Translations under genes and position numbers: made by a program | NCBI RefSeq assembly: GCF_012273895.1 | Contig: NC_052126.1 | Coordinates: 2,369,218-2,433,217, forward strand | Origin: Zerene cesonia | Lineage: Eukaryota; Arthropoda; Insecta; Lepidoptera; Pieridae | Length of the DNA stretch: 64,000 bases | Reading direction: 5' to 3' | Part shown: in pieces, positions 11,118 through 22,490 of the stretch | How positions within the stretch are numbered: the stretch's first letter is position 1 | How the letters are laid out: the number at the start of each line of letters is the position of its first letter | The notes under the pieces: generated by a model | Told to the model about the DNA's origin: nothing | Databases searched by the model: none | What the model saw: only the letters and a program-made list of their open reading frames with translations

Positions 11118-12337
11118 ACGAAGGATCAAAAATTTTACGAAAAAAATCCTTGCAGACTTATTACTTATAATCCATATTATAAGAGCACTGACTCAATGTC
11201 CGAAACCGTTAAAAAACTTTATATATTGTATCGGATACTTAAAAGTTAAGTGCCGTCTCGAAGTTAATAACTACTTTAATTCGCTTGCAAATTTTATCGA
11301 AAATCATGAATTCCTAAAACAAATAAAAACTTTAATGCTTGCGACGACTTTATTGTAAGAATGTTAATAAGGACTTTTAAATCAATTCTAGACTCATTAA
11401 AGAATAATGAAAAACATTTGCGCTGTTTCTGGCTTCTATATATTATGTCCTCTGCTATACTATATAGCAAAATAGTTAAGTGTAGTCCGACATTATCTTT
11501 AGGAAATATATAGCTTCCACTGACGAAAGATCGATAAATATCAGTCTAGAAAATGTGAAGCTTTTTGGGAACAAAAAAAAAATTATCTATAATCTATAGA
11601 TGATGTTTTAATTTGATAAAATTTCCGAAATCGAAATTTTATAAGGGGTACAATAAAAAATCAAATTAACGGAAACATAAAGTAATTTGTTTATTGAAAT
11701 AGGTTCGATAATGACTTTTTTAATTACAATGCGGAAATATTTACTTTGTACAATGCTGAGGGCAAATCCGGTCATCGGTTTTGAAATACACAAATAAGTC
11801 GACGTTTAGAAACGTAAAGCTTTGATGAATTACTCATTCATGCGTAAAAATAAGTAAATAATCCATTTTCACATATACTAAATACTGACATGATAAGAAG
11901 TGAAAAATCAAAGGCACAATTTAATAATAAATGTTTCGAAGAATATATTTTAATGCACTACACAGTTTAGTTTGTAAAAAAATCAATTTCATAAATTATT
12001 ATACACTTTAAGCGTGAGAAGAGACGATCCCTTGAGTGTATTGTTTATTCGTGGTGGTGCTTAATCTTCCTGATAGCGGTTCCACAAAATATCCGGTATC
12101 ATGACAACTTAGCAGAGCGACGGAAGACGGAGTTTGTCGGTTGGTCACTGCATTTCGTGAGTTCAACATAACCCAGGGCTCTTTCGTAATGCATGTAAAG
12201 GCCCATGCGTAAATGCATTCTCTGCTTCTTTTCAGTTCAATTAATTTGCACATTTAAGCGTATTTTTAAGTATTCAGGACAATGAATTCCATTTTTGTTT
12301 CTATTTCAAAGACGCCGTCAAAAAATGTAAAAACAGT
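11118..12337. other. No confirmed gene
   Basis: AT-rich. A minus-strand frame at 12008-12253 (82 codons, several Cys and Thr) is somewhat less AT-rich than its surroundings but has no recognisable domain. Confidence 0.4.
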
Positions 12338-12545
12338 TTTATTGCCTTAGATAAAATTACATTTAAAAGTTCAAATAACAACGTCACCATCTACCACTAT
12401 CGTAAACTGCCAAACACCGGAATCAGAGGCGGAATTCGTTTCGGAAGTCATAGAAATAACATTACAAGCCTCCGTACCATTAGTCCAATAATAAAATAGA
12501 ATTTGATGGGTCCCAAAATATCGGAATTGGCCCCTGTCCGTCACA
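12338..12545 (-). CDS. Candidate terminal exon with poly(A) signal, unidentified protein
   Basis: On the minus strand a pyrimidine-rich TTTGTTCTAG gives a possible splice acceptor ending at 12546. The frame then stays open for 57 codons (12544 to the stop at 12371-12373) with purine-first codon bias, about 36 of 57 codons by my count. It encodes FYYWTNGTEACNVISMTSE and SGVWQFTIVVDGDVVI. An AATAAA hexamer lies about 28 bases after the stop, at 12338-12343. Acceptor, open frame, stop and poly(A) signal together suggest a last exon. There is no internal start, which fits a 3' exon. I recognise no family; an old pseudogene or chance frame are the alternatives. Confidence 0.3.
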
Positions 12546-12924
12546 CTAGAACAAACATAAGCTATACATCATTGTAACAGGAAACACACACTTATTTACG
12601 CTCAGCAAAGAGGATTTTGTCGTCCAATTTCCTGATAAACTAGTTATGTAAGTTCTTTGTTTGTATTATTATTCGCCTAAATGTGGACGGTATGGAATTT
12701 TGTGCTCATATGTGGAATTAGATCCTAGCTCTGATACGGCAAATAGCGAATAAACGCCTGCTTATACCACTACCGAAATTCTAAAATTTGTAAATTCTCT
12801 AAAAATGCAGGAGGTGTTCCATTCGATCGGTTCGTTTTATATATTATTTCGATTTGTGATAGTTTAGACCCATACATTAAGATTATACTTTGTTAACTGA
12901 AAGACATATCTTCTGAGATATTGT

Positions 12925-13035
12925 CGTATAAATCCTTATATTATAAATGTGAAAGTGTGTTTGTTTATCATTCATTCTCGTCGCAAAGGAAAGAAGATTG
13001 GAGGCTAGAACGTAACATAGGCTACCGCGGTGAAA
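12925..13035 (+). mobile_element. Helitron-derived fragment
   Basis: AATCCTTATATTATAAATGT followed by GAAAGTGTGTTTGTTTATC resembles the 5' ends of the Helitrons listed elsewhere. The 3' CTAG end is lost. Confidence 0.45.
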
Positions 13036-13568
13036 GATCTCTTTCCCATTGGTATTTTATGGACTACTTTTTACGATCCTTTTTTATTTCAAAATAATGA
13101 ATGAATATTTATTAAAAACTTGCATTTTCTCTTTTGAATTGGGACAGCGTGTTTATTTATGTGTATGTTTGTTTGTCTTTCTTTCACATGAACGAAGGTA
13201 TGACTTTGGTGTCTCGATACAATTAAAGAGACGAATGCACGATTTTCTAGTCTCTAGTCCTTTAAAACCCCGTTTATAAATCTATAAAATTTTAGCTAAA
13301 GATGTAAGAACATCATACTAATTAGCACGTCATATTGGTAGCATCGTCCATACAATTTCACACCTAGGCACAAATGAATAAGTAATTTTGCACTGAAATC
13401 AAAAGTTGATTCACAAATGAATACTTTGAGCCGACATCCGTTCATGATTGATTGATGTTGATTCAAGGAACCGACCGGAATGGGGTTTCTAATTTTGTCC
13501 TACATTTGCCAATAATAAATCTTAATTAGTTGGAAGCATTTGGAAGAGTACGATTCGATTTATAATTA

Positions 13569-13918
13569 AAAATTGCATTCATCATCATCATACATTTTCC
13601 CACTGCTGGGACACAGGCCTCCTATGAGGGTTCAGGCCATAATCCACTACGCTGGCCAAGTGCGGGTTGGCAGCTGTCACATGTCGTCGAACTTTTAATA
13701 ATGCAATAGTTTGACTTGAGCATGCCGGTTTCCTCACGATGTTTTCCTTCACCGTTTTAAGCAGTGGTGGCACATGTTATCTACATGCGTAGAAAATTGA
13801 AAAATCAATTTATTTCCTGCACGCTCGCCCGGTCTCAAAACCCGATTTATCGATTTTGAAGTCCGAGGTTCTCACCACTGAGCCACCACTGATTTTCATT
13901 ATAGACTAAAATTGCATT
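13569..13918 (-). mobile_element. tRNA-derived SINE (family K), nearly full length
   Basis: Read on the minus strand the head has GTGGTGGCTCAGTGGTGAG (A box) and a degraded B box in TTTTGAGACCGGGCGAG. It then runs through GAAATAAATTGATTTTTCAA, GTGAGGAAACCGGCATG and GGCCAGCGTAGTGGATTATG to a (ATG)n tail at 13580-13591. An 11-bp direct repeat AAAATTGCATT flanks it at 13569-13579 and 13908-13918. Confidence 0.8.
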
Positions 13919-14084
13919 ACTAGCCATTAAACTTCTTACATCGATAGAATTATTGTGGATTTAATAATAATAAAGGTATAGGCTGAATAATAGTCTCCTT
14001 TAGTCATATGACTTCCTTAGTTTTAAGATTTTATAGAATTACTAGATTTTGCGACTTTCAACGCGTTAGATCCGGAGTAGTTTA

Positions 14085-14250
14085 ATAGATATTATTATAT
14101 ATGTTAACCTTCCTCTTGAATCACACTCTATCTATAAAAAAAACATCAAAATCTGTTCTATAGCTTTAATGATTTCAAGGAAACATACATATACATACAC
14201 GGGGACAGACGCGGCAAGCGACTTTGCTTTACTATGTAGTAATTTATTAA
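14085..14250 (+). mobile_element. Degraded Helitron-like repeat
   Basis: Shares AACCTTCCTCTTGAATCAC, then GACAGACGCGGCAAGCGAC and TTTACTATGTAGT with the element at 48332. No clean ends. Confidence 0.5.
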
Positions 14251-14339
14251 AATATAAAAGCAAGAAAGAAGAAATAATGACCTTTTAATATGCTAGCTGT
14301 TATATGAGTGCAAACGGAGATCTCCACTGGTCAATCCTA

Positions 14340-14539
14340 TCCTACTAATATTATAAATGCGAAAGTTTGTAAGGATATGAGTGCGTTTGTTGCTCTTTCA
14401 CACAAAAACTACTAAACTGATTGCAGTTAAATTTGGTACGTAGATAGCTGGACAACTGGAATAACATATAAGCAACTTTTTATCCCGATATTCCTACGCG
14501 ATACGGACTTACGCGGGTGAAACCGCGGGGCGCAGCTAG
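14340..14539 (+). mobile_element. Non-autonomous Helitron (Lep1-like), intact ends
   Basis: Starts TCCTACTAATATTATAAATG after an A and ends GGGGCGCAGCTAG before a T, the A/T insertion rule of Helitrons. A 5-bp stem CGCGG/CCGCG with loop GTGAAA lies just before the 3' end. 200 bp, no ORF, moved in trans by an autonomous Helitron not present here. Confidence 0.85.
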
Positions 14540-15251
14540 TAATATAATAATATGATATTAGGAGTCAAATAAATCATTTTTTTATTGATATCCATTGAGG
14601 TATTATAATGGGCCACTGTCCACTCTGCGTACTCCGTTTAACTAGTTGTAAGGTCCGGTTTCGTCCGTGGTGCATGTACCTAAAGTCTATATAACTTGGG
14701 GATTTACAGCCAACTATGTAAGAACATCAATCTGTAGTTCCTGAGATTAGTGCGTTCAAACGAGCAAACTTTGATATTATTTGCATAGACATTAGAATAA
14801 ATTTATTACTACAAGAATACTTGAATTCAATGCCTAAAATATATAGCTAAAACAATAGTCTATAATTTCATGCAATAATCGTTATAAAATAGTTCTATTG
14901 CTTCAAATGAAAGTTCTTTGACCTGCCAATTAGCAGTACCGACAGCCACGACTATGTAATATCTCTTTTGTTTTATCTCAGTACTGGTATAGTAGATGTC
15001 AGGATTAAATCCTAGGAGTTTTTTAAATATGTATAGCTTGAGCCTACGTATATAAGTGTGTGAGTAGAAGAGATTCTCATTATGATAATCTAGGACAAAG
15101 GTGAATAACCTAAGTCTCATCTTTAACCGTGTTTTAGGGTTTATATTTATCTACTTTCAAATACTGTAAAGAGAGATTTTTCTAGTGGAATAGAATGCAC
15201 TTGCATTTCAATCTACCTTTAATATAAAACCCATCATGTGTTTTGAATCTT

Positions 15252-15453
15252 TCCTACTAATATTATAAATGCGAAAGTTTGTAAGGATGTGTGTGTATGT
15301 TTGTTGCTCTTTCACGCAAAAACTACTAAACCGATTGTAATGAAATTTGGTACGTAAACAGCTGGACAACTGGAATAACATATAGACAACTTTTTATCCC
15401 GAAATTTTTACGGGATACGGACTTACGCGGGTGAAACCGCGGGGCACAGCTAG
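15252..15453 (+). mobile_element. Non-autonomous Helitron (Lep1-like), intact ends
   Basis: Same structure as the copy at 14340: TCCTACTAATATTATAAATG start and GGGGCACAGCTAG end, with the CGCGG/CCGCG hairpin. About 90% similar by eye. Confidence 0.85.
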
Positions 15454-15454
15454 T

Positions 15455-15601
15455 ATGTATATAAATGAAGTCCTATTTCCCTCGGTCATTCCATCACGCG
15501 TGAACGGTTCGACAATTTCAAAAATTCTTTCACCATTAGAAAACTGCAATTACACGGAGTGACATATGCTATGTACCACGTGTGAAACCGGGCGAAAATT
15601 A
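15455..15601 (+). mobile_element. Second, different Helitron-like fragment abutting the previous one
   Basis: Contains TTTCAAAAATTCTTTCACCA and TTAGAAAACTGCAATTACAC, shared with the copy at 41318, and ends in a degraded GGGCGAAAATTAG. Confidence 0.5.
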
Positions 15602-16354
15602 GTAAATTATAAATGTTTCAATGTAAAGTAGTACTTAAAACTTTAGAGCAGGTAAATAAAATCAGCAAATATTAAATTGTTATGAGTTAAATTTAATTTT
15701 TTAGTTTTATAGCATTGAAATGCTATAAAACTATATCACTAAACCGTGATCAAATTTTTTCTATTCTTTCAAAATTTCTCATTTGTTATGATTTAGTTTA
15801 CTTTTATAGAATCTCGCTACGAAATATAACAAGAAAACTAATTTCCTGATGAATCAGCCAAAGTTGAACCAAACAACATCGCAACAAACACCGATCTAAT
15901 ATATTACACGCAATTAATACTTAAAAGTTTAAATTGGATGCAATTATCCCTACAATATAACATATTTCGCCTCACCCTAAAGTTATCAACAACCGTTTCA
16001 AACAACCATAAACTCATCTCCTTAAACTGACATAAAACATCGGAACAAACAAGAAAAGTAGACGCATAAAATTCTTTAAGATCATTTGATGGGACATTTG
16101 AACAAAGAACTCTAAAGTCGGTTGTTTTAAAATTGTTTGTAAAAGTTCTGTGTCCGATGTAGATTCATTTTGCAATTTGTAGGCTCTGTTTACATTTCTT
16201 TCCCATTTGGAAATTTTCATTAAATATACAATTTCGTAGTGTGGTTCTATTTAGGTTTGCAGTAGATTTAAAACAATGTACTTAAATATTATGAATTGTG
16301 TACCTGCAATAGTTGTTCTATATGGTGTTATATACGAAACATGGAACATCAAAC
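15602..16354. other. No recognisable gene or repeat
   Basis: AT-rich, no supported feature. Confidence 0.5.
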
Positions 16355-16765
16355 ATGGATTATGGAACTGAGCTGGTGGTTCGCCTGATGGTAAACGATC
16401 ACCACCGCCCATGAAGATTCGCAGAGGCTTAGACCTCTGAGAATGCGCTGCCCGCTTTTAAGGGATAAAAGTGAAGTCCCGTGTCCCCTAGTGGGGTATG
16501 GGGCAGATGATGTACATCCGTTTCACTGATCGATTCTCTTAGGGACAAGTAGGTGATCAGCCTTCTGTGTCCTGCCAGACCGAGACATTTTTTTTTTGTG
16601 CGTCCCCACCGGGAATTGAGCCCAGGACCCCTCGGTTCTACGCTCATGCGTTAACCACTGTACCAAGGAGGCGGTCCCTTTTAAGGGATAAGGGATAAGG
16701 AAAGGATTGATGAATGGAAAAAAGGAATGGCTGGCAAGGGCTAGGAGAAGGTAATAGGCCTCCGG
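16355..16765 (-). mobile_element. Retroposon family S split by a nested SINE
   Basis: The left part (ACTGAGCTGGTGGTTCGCC to CCCGCTTTTAAGGGATAA) and the right part (CTTTTAAGGGATAAGGG to AATAGGCCTCCGG) join into one family S segment once the SINE at 16469-16677 is removed. The 5' part of the element is missing. Confidence 0.85.
16455..16691 (-). mobile_element. tRNA-derived SINE (family T) nested in family S, 14-bp TSD
   Basis: Body 16469-16677. The minus strand carries TTGGTACAGTGGTTAACGC (A box) and GGGCTCAATTCCC, a degraded B box, then an A run and the family tail ending GGGGACACGGGACTTCACTT. Perfect direct repeat CTTTTAAGGGATAA at 16455-16468 and 16678-16691. Confidence 0.9.
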
Positions 16766-17610
16766 TGAAATGTGGAACACAGAACACAGCTAGCTAGCAC
16801 ATCAGCATAACAATGTACAAATACATATATTTTAAGGTTGTGAAGTGGTTAAATCTGAAATTGTATGACATATTATTTTTATTTGAATTGGACTACCAAA
16901 GGCATTCATACAAATATAGAAAAACAAATGTATATACAAGAGTCTTAGACGATTAGTGAACAATTAGCAAAGCACTTTCCACAAGTTTCTAAGTCTATAA
17001 ATGTTGTGGTAGTCAACTAGAGAAATACCTAACTTCTCATCTTATGTTACTTAATAGTTAAAATTTGCCAAGTTGACGACCTTTTGCGAAGATAGTAGTT
17101 TGCATCTTCTAGAATTCTCTCTATACACGACGATTTTTTAAGATATCGTACATATATTAGTCAAATATTCAGTAGCTGATTGTTACAGCTTAAACGTGGT
17201 TAACAAATTATGCATATGTAATATGTATACATGGTGTTTCACACATTGCGTAACCGGATCCTAGACGCTTTCAGCGCTCTAGCGCTTCCACGTAATAGCA
17301 AAGTACAGCACTTAAAGCCCCACAATGAAGTATCGATTATACGTATTCATCTGAAGCGGTTTACAAGCGATGTACTAGTCGGGGGTTAAAATCTGAAGCG
17401 CTGTGATCGTGTGCACACCATTGCCGCAGGCTGTAGTACGGGTGCTGGTGGCGGATTTGATTACATCGTCTATTGGTTATCGAACATTTAATACAATAAC
17501 ACTATCGATGTAATTACTACTGGGTTGAACTTCTAAGTTGGGTTATAATGTATTTAGATGATGTAATTATATGTATTTATACATATATATGTACTATGAA
17601 ATAATAGTAT
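16766..17610. other. No recognisable gene
   Basis: Includes a less AT-rich patch at 17250-17460 with several GCGCT motifs. It has no usable reading frame and I cannot name it. Confidence 0.4.
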
Positions 17611-17765
17611 GCTATTGTGTTTCGTACGGTGTGTGGGGGCGTCGGAGGCCCATTTTCTTTTCCTCCCCCTTCCAAGTCCATTCCTTATTTCAAGTTATCA
17701 ATCCTTTCCTTATCCCTTACCCTATAAAAGAGGCTCAGACCTCTGTGAATGTTAATGAGCGGTAA
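17611..17765 (+). mobile_element. Retroposon family S, 5'-truncated
   Basis: Starts in the AATAGTATGCTATTGTGTTT block and runs through the C/T-rich part to GACCTCTGTGAATGTTAATG; the 3' end is also degraded. Confidence 0.7.
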
Positions 17766-18344
17766 AGTACAACTACAGTTAAAAACACAATTATATAACT
17801 AATTACTTTAAAAAAATGGCTGTGTCTTAATCTTGTTATTTTCACGACTTTATTTCCATTCTCATGACGAAAAATTATTCTATAAAAATGGCAGGAATTA
17901 AAATTTTAAGATAAGCAACATATTTCGCCATCCAGCTCCTAGACTACACCCTTTGACTACTCCGTACTGTTTACAGCGCTGTAATTAAGTAAAGCGCTGC
18001 AAATGTGACTGCACTTAGTGCCAACTATTACTTATGCGACTCTCCTCGAACTGGGTTGAATTTCGTGCACCATTGTCTCATTGTCCTTTTTGCAAGCGCA
18101 TTAAGGTTTATTTTATAAGGATTTAACAATGTGAATTATTATTTAAAACAGAACGCTTTAGTGTGTATTTTACCCTTATTAATGGAAACAAAAAATATTA
18201 AAAAGAATCTTATTATACTTTGCTTATTTACTAATATGTTTATATGAATAAGAATTTCGTTTTTTATTTATTTATTATTATAACATTTCTTCATTCAATA
18301 AGGCTTCTTATTTAATCACTTTTGAATCGTCAAAACATAGTTTT
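17766..18344. other. No recognisable gene or repeat
   Basis: AT-rich, nothing supported. Confidence 0.5.
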
Positions 18345-18420
18345 AACATTTACCACTGGTTCGGAAAGCAGTTCCTATAGAGAAGAGCCGGCAAGAAACT
18401 GTGTAGTTTCTCTTTAGAAT
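18345..18420 (+). mobile_element. Retrotransposon 3'-end fragment
   Basis: ACCACTGGTTCGGAAAGCAG and AGAGCCGGCAAGAAACT match, from memory, the 3' portion of common lepidopteran non-LTR retroposons. Short fragment. Confidence 0.4.
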
Positions 18421-19061
18421 AATATTTGTCTAAGCAGGTGAATCCGTGGGCTGAAACATAGAAGCATGAACCATAGCTATATTTTATTTTTTCTAGGGTC
18501 CAATATCAATAACCATTTCTTTTATAGAGTCAAGTTTATATTTATACACTTTACGACTCTCAGCTTTATGTTTTAGCCATAGCTAACATATTACTAGCGT
18601 TCTAGAAACTTCCAGAATTTGATTTCTATTCCAGACGTTATACTACCGATCTTAAATTGCATAGAATTGCCAGTAATTGTTGTAAATTTCGCCTGAAATT
18701 TACACTGAATTTAAACGAGTATAAGCTAAAACAAATCGTGGTTGCAGACATTTTTATTCAAAGAACAAAACGCTTAAATAAACAAATCTCATTTCTATAT
18801 ATACGCAAATAATATTTTATTCGAGATGGGATACATTTTATGTTTTCTTTTGTTTATATTTTGATTTCGCCTTACCGTGGCGTTCCTTTTTTCTTTAAAT
18901 CGCATTTTATTTAGAAAGTGTATAATTCAGTTTTTATGAATTTTACATTGTATGAATAAGAAGATAGATATAAATTATTTGGTGTAGCTTAGCTGGCTAC
19001 ATATGAGTGTCAAAACAACTTTTTCCATATCAATAGTATCATGCTTTTTTTTCTTTTTTTT
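18421..19061. other. No recognisable gene or repeat
   Basis: AT-rich, nothing supported. Confidence 0.5.
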
Positions 19062-19225
19062 TAAGTGGGGAAATCTTATTTATTTATTTATTTAACTCTT
19101 CAACAAGATTGTACATAAAAGGAAACTTCAAAATAATAATAATAATGATTATAATAAAGCGTACAATTTGTTTGGCGGCCTTATCACTTAGAAGTGATCT
19201 TTCCAGGCAACCACGGTAAAAGGTA
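19062..19225 (-). mobile_element. Non-LTR retrotransposon 3' end
   Basis: In minus orientation: GGTTGCCTGGAAAGATCAC, GATAAGGCCGCC, then a (TAAA)n tail seen on the plus strand as TTTATTTATTTATTTA. The copy at 33043 has the same layout. It holds only 3' UTR and tail. Confidence 0.6.
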
Positions 19226-19249
19226 ACGAGCATACTGCTAAACTATAAG

Positions 19250-19375
19250 CGGGACGAGAAACAGATCTTACATAGTTACCAACGGCCTCTGGGGAAAAAG
19301 CCGTGGGCTATGTCGGATTCCTACCGACCAAAACCCCACTGTGTTCCGTCGAACCGCTTTAGTGAAGTTAGCAGC
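19250..19375. repeat. Interspersed repeat family N
   Basis: CCTCTGGGGAAAAAGCCGTG, then CTACCGACCAAAACCCC and TGTGTTCC align with 27500-27640. Class unknown; it directly follows the LINE tail and may be part of the same element. Confidence 0.5.
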
Positions 19376-19954
19376 TATTGAGAAATAGTTATATCATAAA
19401 AATTAGATGTTTTATAAAACATTATAAAGAATGTACTTATAACAGAAATATGTAACTTCGTTATTAAGAAATTGAATAGCAAAAACAATTGAACGCTATA
19501 ATTTTTGCGAGGTTACGAATAAATCTTTCTATCATATGCTATGTGCCTCAAAGAAATGATATTTCTGTATTTATCTCATAAAACATTGAAAGTTGAGATG
19601 TACGCTTACGGAATTCAGTGATCGACATAATTCAGAGTGTATAAAATAAACTGGCAGGCCCCATTAAATAACGTATACCGCTATAAATTGTTCTAAGGAC
19701 GCAGTAACAAACCATACTCGGGATACATTCATATACATGGGAATTAGGATATAAAGGGAATCATTTAGAATACCCTTTTATAAGATTTAGTAATTTCATG
19801 ACTGATTTTATTTAAAGCATGTCAGTATAAGATATATACGCAGAGAGGTCGCGATAAAACTGAAAGAATATATATTTCAGGAGCTATTACACAAATAAAA
19901 TGATAAAAAAATAAAAACAGCACTGTTTTTGATCTATGCTCACAATACAAAGCT
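19376..19954. other. No recognisable gene or repeat
   Basis: AT-rich, nothing supported. Confidence 0.5.
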
Positions 19955-20092
19955 GAAGAGTTTGTTTGTTTATTTGAACGCGCTAATCACAGCAACTAAT
20001 AGTCCCATTTGGAATAATAAGTCAATAGATAGTCAATAGATAGCTAATATATATTATCATGCATGTGGTTGAAACCGCGGGGCATAGCTAGT
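19955..20092 (+). mobile_element. Helitron-like element
   Basis: Has TGAACGCGCTAATCACAGC (also at 1175) and ends GTTGAAACCGCGGGGCATAG CTAG before T, the same 3' end as the Lep1-like copies. Contains a short AGTCAATAGAT direct repeat. Confidence 0.6.
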
Positions 20093-20199
20093 TATAAATA
20101 AAGCATATGTTGAACGCTACACATCACCTACATATATAATTTTGAAATTATCATAAGATCTCTACAAATGTTAATTTTTTCTTTACATTATTATTATTA

Positions 20200-20369
20200 T
20201 CGTACTTTAACCCGCCACTGAATAAAATTCCAGTCAATAGGAAAACAACCTTGAGTTTGAACGAAAACACTCATAACTTTCTCAAGAATTGATGTACTTT
20301 CTACAAGATTATTGAACTTCGCTGATATATAGCTGGGAGCGTGTGCACATAACTCCGTCCCATTTCCTA
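20200..20369 (-). CDS. Candidate internal exon, unidentified protein
   Basis: Minus-strand frame, part of a 91-codon ORF (20472-20197) whose second half looks coding: GNGTELCAHAPSYISAKFNN, LVESTSILEKVMSVFVQTQG, then CFPIDWNFIQWRVK. Roughly 70% of codons in this part start with a purine, well above the opposite strand. A pyrimidine stretch and CTATCTCAAG before 20369 could be an acceptor; AAA|GTACGA near 20204 could be a donor. The first half of the ORF (before the acceptor) is AT-rich and probably intron. No domain recognised. It could also be a decayed gene fragment. Confidence 0.3.
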
Positions 20370-20513
20370 CTTGAGATAGTACGCTTATTGTAAAAATGAT
20401 GAACCTAAAGCTTCTATAAAAATAGCCTATAGATTTTTGTTCACATAAAGAACAGTGTATAGAATTTTTCATTTATATTTTAATGTTATAACTTATGGGA
20501 GGGTCAACCGCTT

Positions 20514-20532
20514 CGTTACGTAACGCGTTACG
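20514..20532. repeat. Overlapping palindromes CGTTACGTAACG and CGTAACGCGTTACG
   Basis: A 12-bp and a 14-bp perfect palindrome overlap within 19 bp, next to a less AT-rich stretch up to 20600. Confidence 0.7.
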
Positions 20533-21626
20533 ACGCCAATCTCCCTTTCTCTATCCAAACAGATTCCTCTTTTATCGCTCTTCCCCCAGCCAGTCTTACT
20601 TCGGATTTATATTAGTTTTTTTTAATAGATAATTTATTTAAATTGTTGTGTTTTCCAACTTATTCCGATTAAAAACCATGCTAATGCATGAGCAATTATT
20701 CTGGTATTTTGTCAATTAATTTTTAAATATATTTATTTTTTGTACTTTCAATAGATTTTTACTATATCTTTTCTTGCTTTTGAGCTAGGATATGTACGTA
20801 TGGCCTTGGGTACCGACTGAGCCGGCCCAAACTGCTGATTCGTTGATTGTATAAATGTGTGCGTGCGTCACTTTAGTTCGAATAGTTCAAACAATTATTT
20901 TCATATAGTAGCAACTATTAAAGCAGACAAAACTAGGTTTGAATGTTAGTCTAAGATTTCCTTATCGAGTTTCATAAACAGTTTGATCTGACGTATGTAT
21001 GTTTTCATACTGTTCAATCTGATAGCTATTATATTAAATGAATCCACTAAATAGTCTGAGAGTTGATTGTCTATGTAAAAACAACGTTTTTTAAACGTTT
21101 CCGATACCAACACTTTTCTGGTTTTTATTTCTGACACTTAAAATGGAAATAGTATAAAATGTCTCGTAATTTCATAATATTAAAACATTGTTTATAATTT
21201 TTAGGTTAAAGCTTTTCTAAAATAAGAACGAGATGTACAAATAATCACAATTTTAAATGCTTTATATACAAGCCAATAAAGAAATGCTTTTTCTTTTTAA
21301 TTTTTTTAATTATCATTTTTTACACAGGTATGCTGGCTGCATATTTTCAAGTCAACTTTAGTCAAATTTATTTCCTACTGGGAAAAAAGGATGCAATAGT
21401 ACATGAAGCTTAGCAATTCATTCTGACAGTTTTAACTGTGGATTTTTAATATAGTCTGCAATTGCTTCATTTCTTCAGGGAGTTAACGTATGCAGTAACT
21501 GCACGCTATGTGACAGGGATGCGAGATATTTTATGCATAGTTCAATTTTCTTCTATCCTCATTTTATTTATAAAACTACTACAATTATACTATAATTGCA
21601 AAATGTTACATATATATTTCAAGAAC
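20533..21626. other. No recognisable gene or repeat
   Basis: AT-rich; short ORFs only. Confidence 0.5.
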
Positions 21627-21790
21627 AGTGGTGGCTCACTGGTTAGGACTTCGGACTCGGGGTTCGAGACCAGGCGAGTCTGCAAGACATAATAGATAAT
21701 GCAAGACGTAACCTGCAAATTGAACAATTCAATTTATCAGCAGGTTATTTTGATGATATCCTAAAAATAACCGGCATATCTAATATTATG
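21627..21790 (+). mobile_element. tRNA-derived SINE (family K), head plus degraded body
   Basis: AGTGGTGGCTCACTGGTTAG (A box) and GGGGTTCGAGACCAGGCGAG (B box GGTTCGAGACC) are well kept; the body is shortened and ends near ACCGGCATATCTAATA. Confidence 0.7.
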
Positions 21791-22223
21791 ACAAATCCAT
21801 TAAAGTGAAGTGATGTAAAATATGGGCTGATAATGAATCTTTATATCACATTTTCATTTATTTCATAAGATACAAGATTTTCCTACTAAAGCAGCGGCGT
21901 ACACAAAACTTCAATGTCCTTTTTGTATCGCCTTACAATATTATTTATCACTCCATTGAATGACGTCACAAGCTCCCAGGCTACACGTCAATAGCACGTG
22001 AAGGTTTACCCTTATCAAGTCACGGTAACAAAGGCCTAGCAAAGTCACTTAATTACTACCAAGATTGATTCCCAGGATAATAGTTTGATATCGCTATATG
22101 CTAATACGGTGTGTTTGTGCATAGCGCTGGGAACTTGTATGGATACTGATTAATCTGTTCTTAATCGAAGTATCGTTATATTGCATTGGTTCAAGAAAAT
22201 TGTGGTTTTAACATATATGCGAA
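21791..22223. other. No recognisable gene or repeat
   Basis: One TGACGTCA palindrome near 21961; otherwise nothing supported. Confidence 0.45.
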
Positions 22224-22310
22224 CTAGCCCTTCGCCCCGGCTGTGCTTGATAATACAGATAATACCATAGTGTCGATATATATCTTTATATACATTTAAA
22301 TTCATAAAAT
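22224..22310 (-). mobile_element. Helitron 3'-end fragment
   Basis: CTAG followed by CCCTTCGCCCCGGCTGTGC: on the minus strand a GC-rich block ending in CTAG before T. The rest is degraded. Confidence 0.5.
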
Positions 22311-22395
22311 CGAATATGAAAAACTCAGATGCAATTGTTGATTCTGTATGATTGCTATTATGTTAAAACAGTAATATACATTTGGATAAAAGATG

Positions 22396-22490
22396 ATGCA
22401 TGCATGTTGCCGTTCTTCTGTGGGGATATAGTGCTTCCCCAGCGCTGCTCTGGCTCAATTCGTGACGAAGCCTGCTCAAATCCTACATAT
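22396..22490 (-). mobile_element. Retroposon family S, 5' part
   Basis: TTCTGTGGGGATATAGTGC, TTCCCCAGCGCTGCTC and CAATTCGTGACGAAGC correspond to the 5' 90 bp of the family in minus orientation. Confidence 0.65.

Noticed and set aside
12008..12253. 82-codon minus-strand ORF with several Cys
   Set aside because: Only mild codon bias and it lies downstream of the poly(A) signal of the candidate exon at 12371; no family recognised.
14860..15120. 86-codon minus-strand ORF with IVVAVGTANWQVKELSFEA
   Set aside because: No known domain and no clear splice sites; could be a repeat remnant. Not strong enough to call.
8851..21968. TGACGTCA (CRE-like) palindromes near 8851 and 21961
   Set aside because: Isolated 8-mers expected by chance at this scale and not next to any supported promoter.
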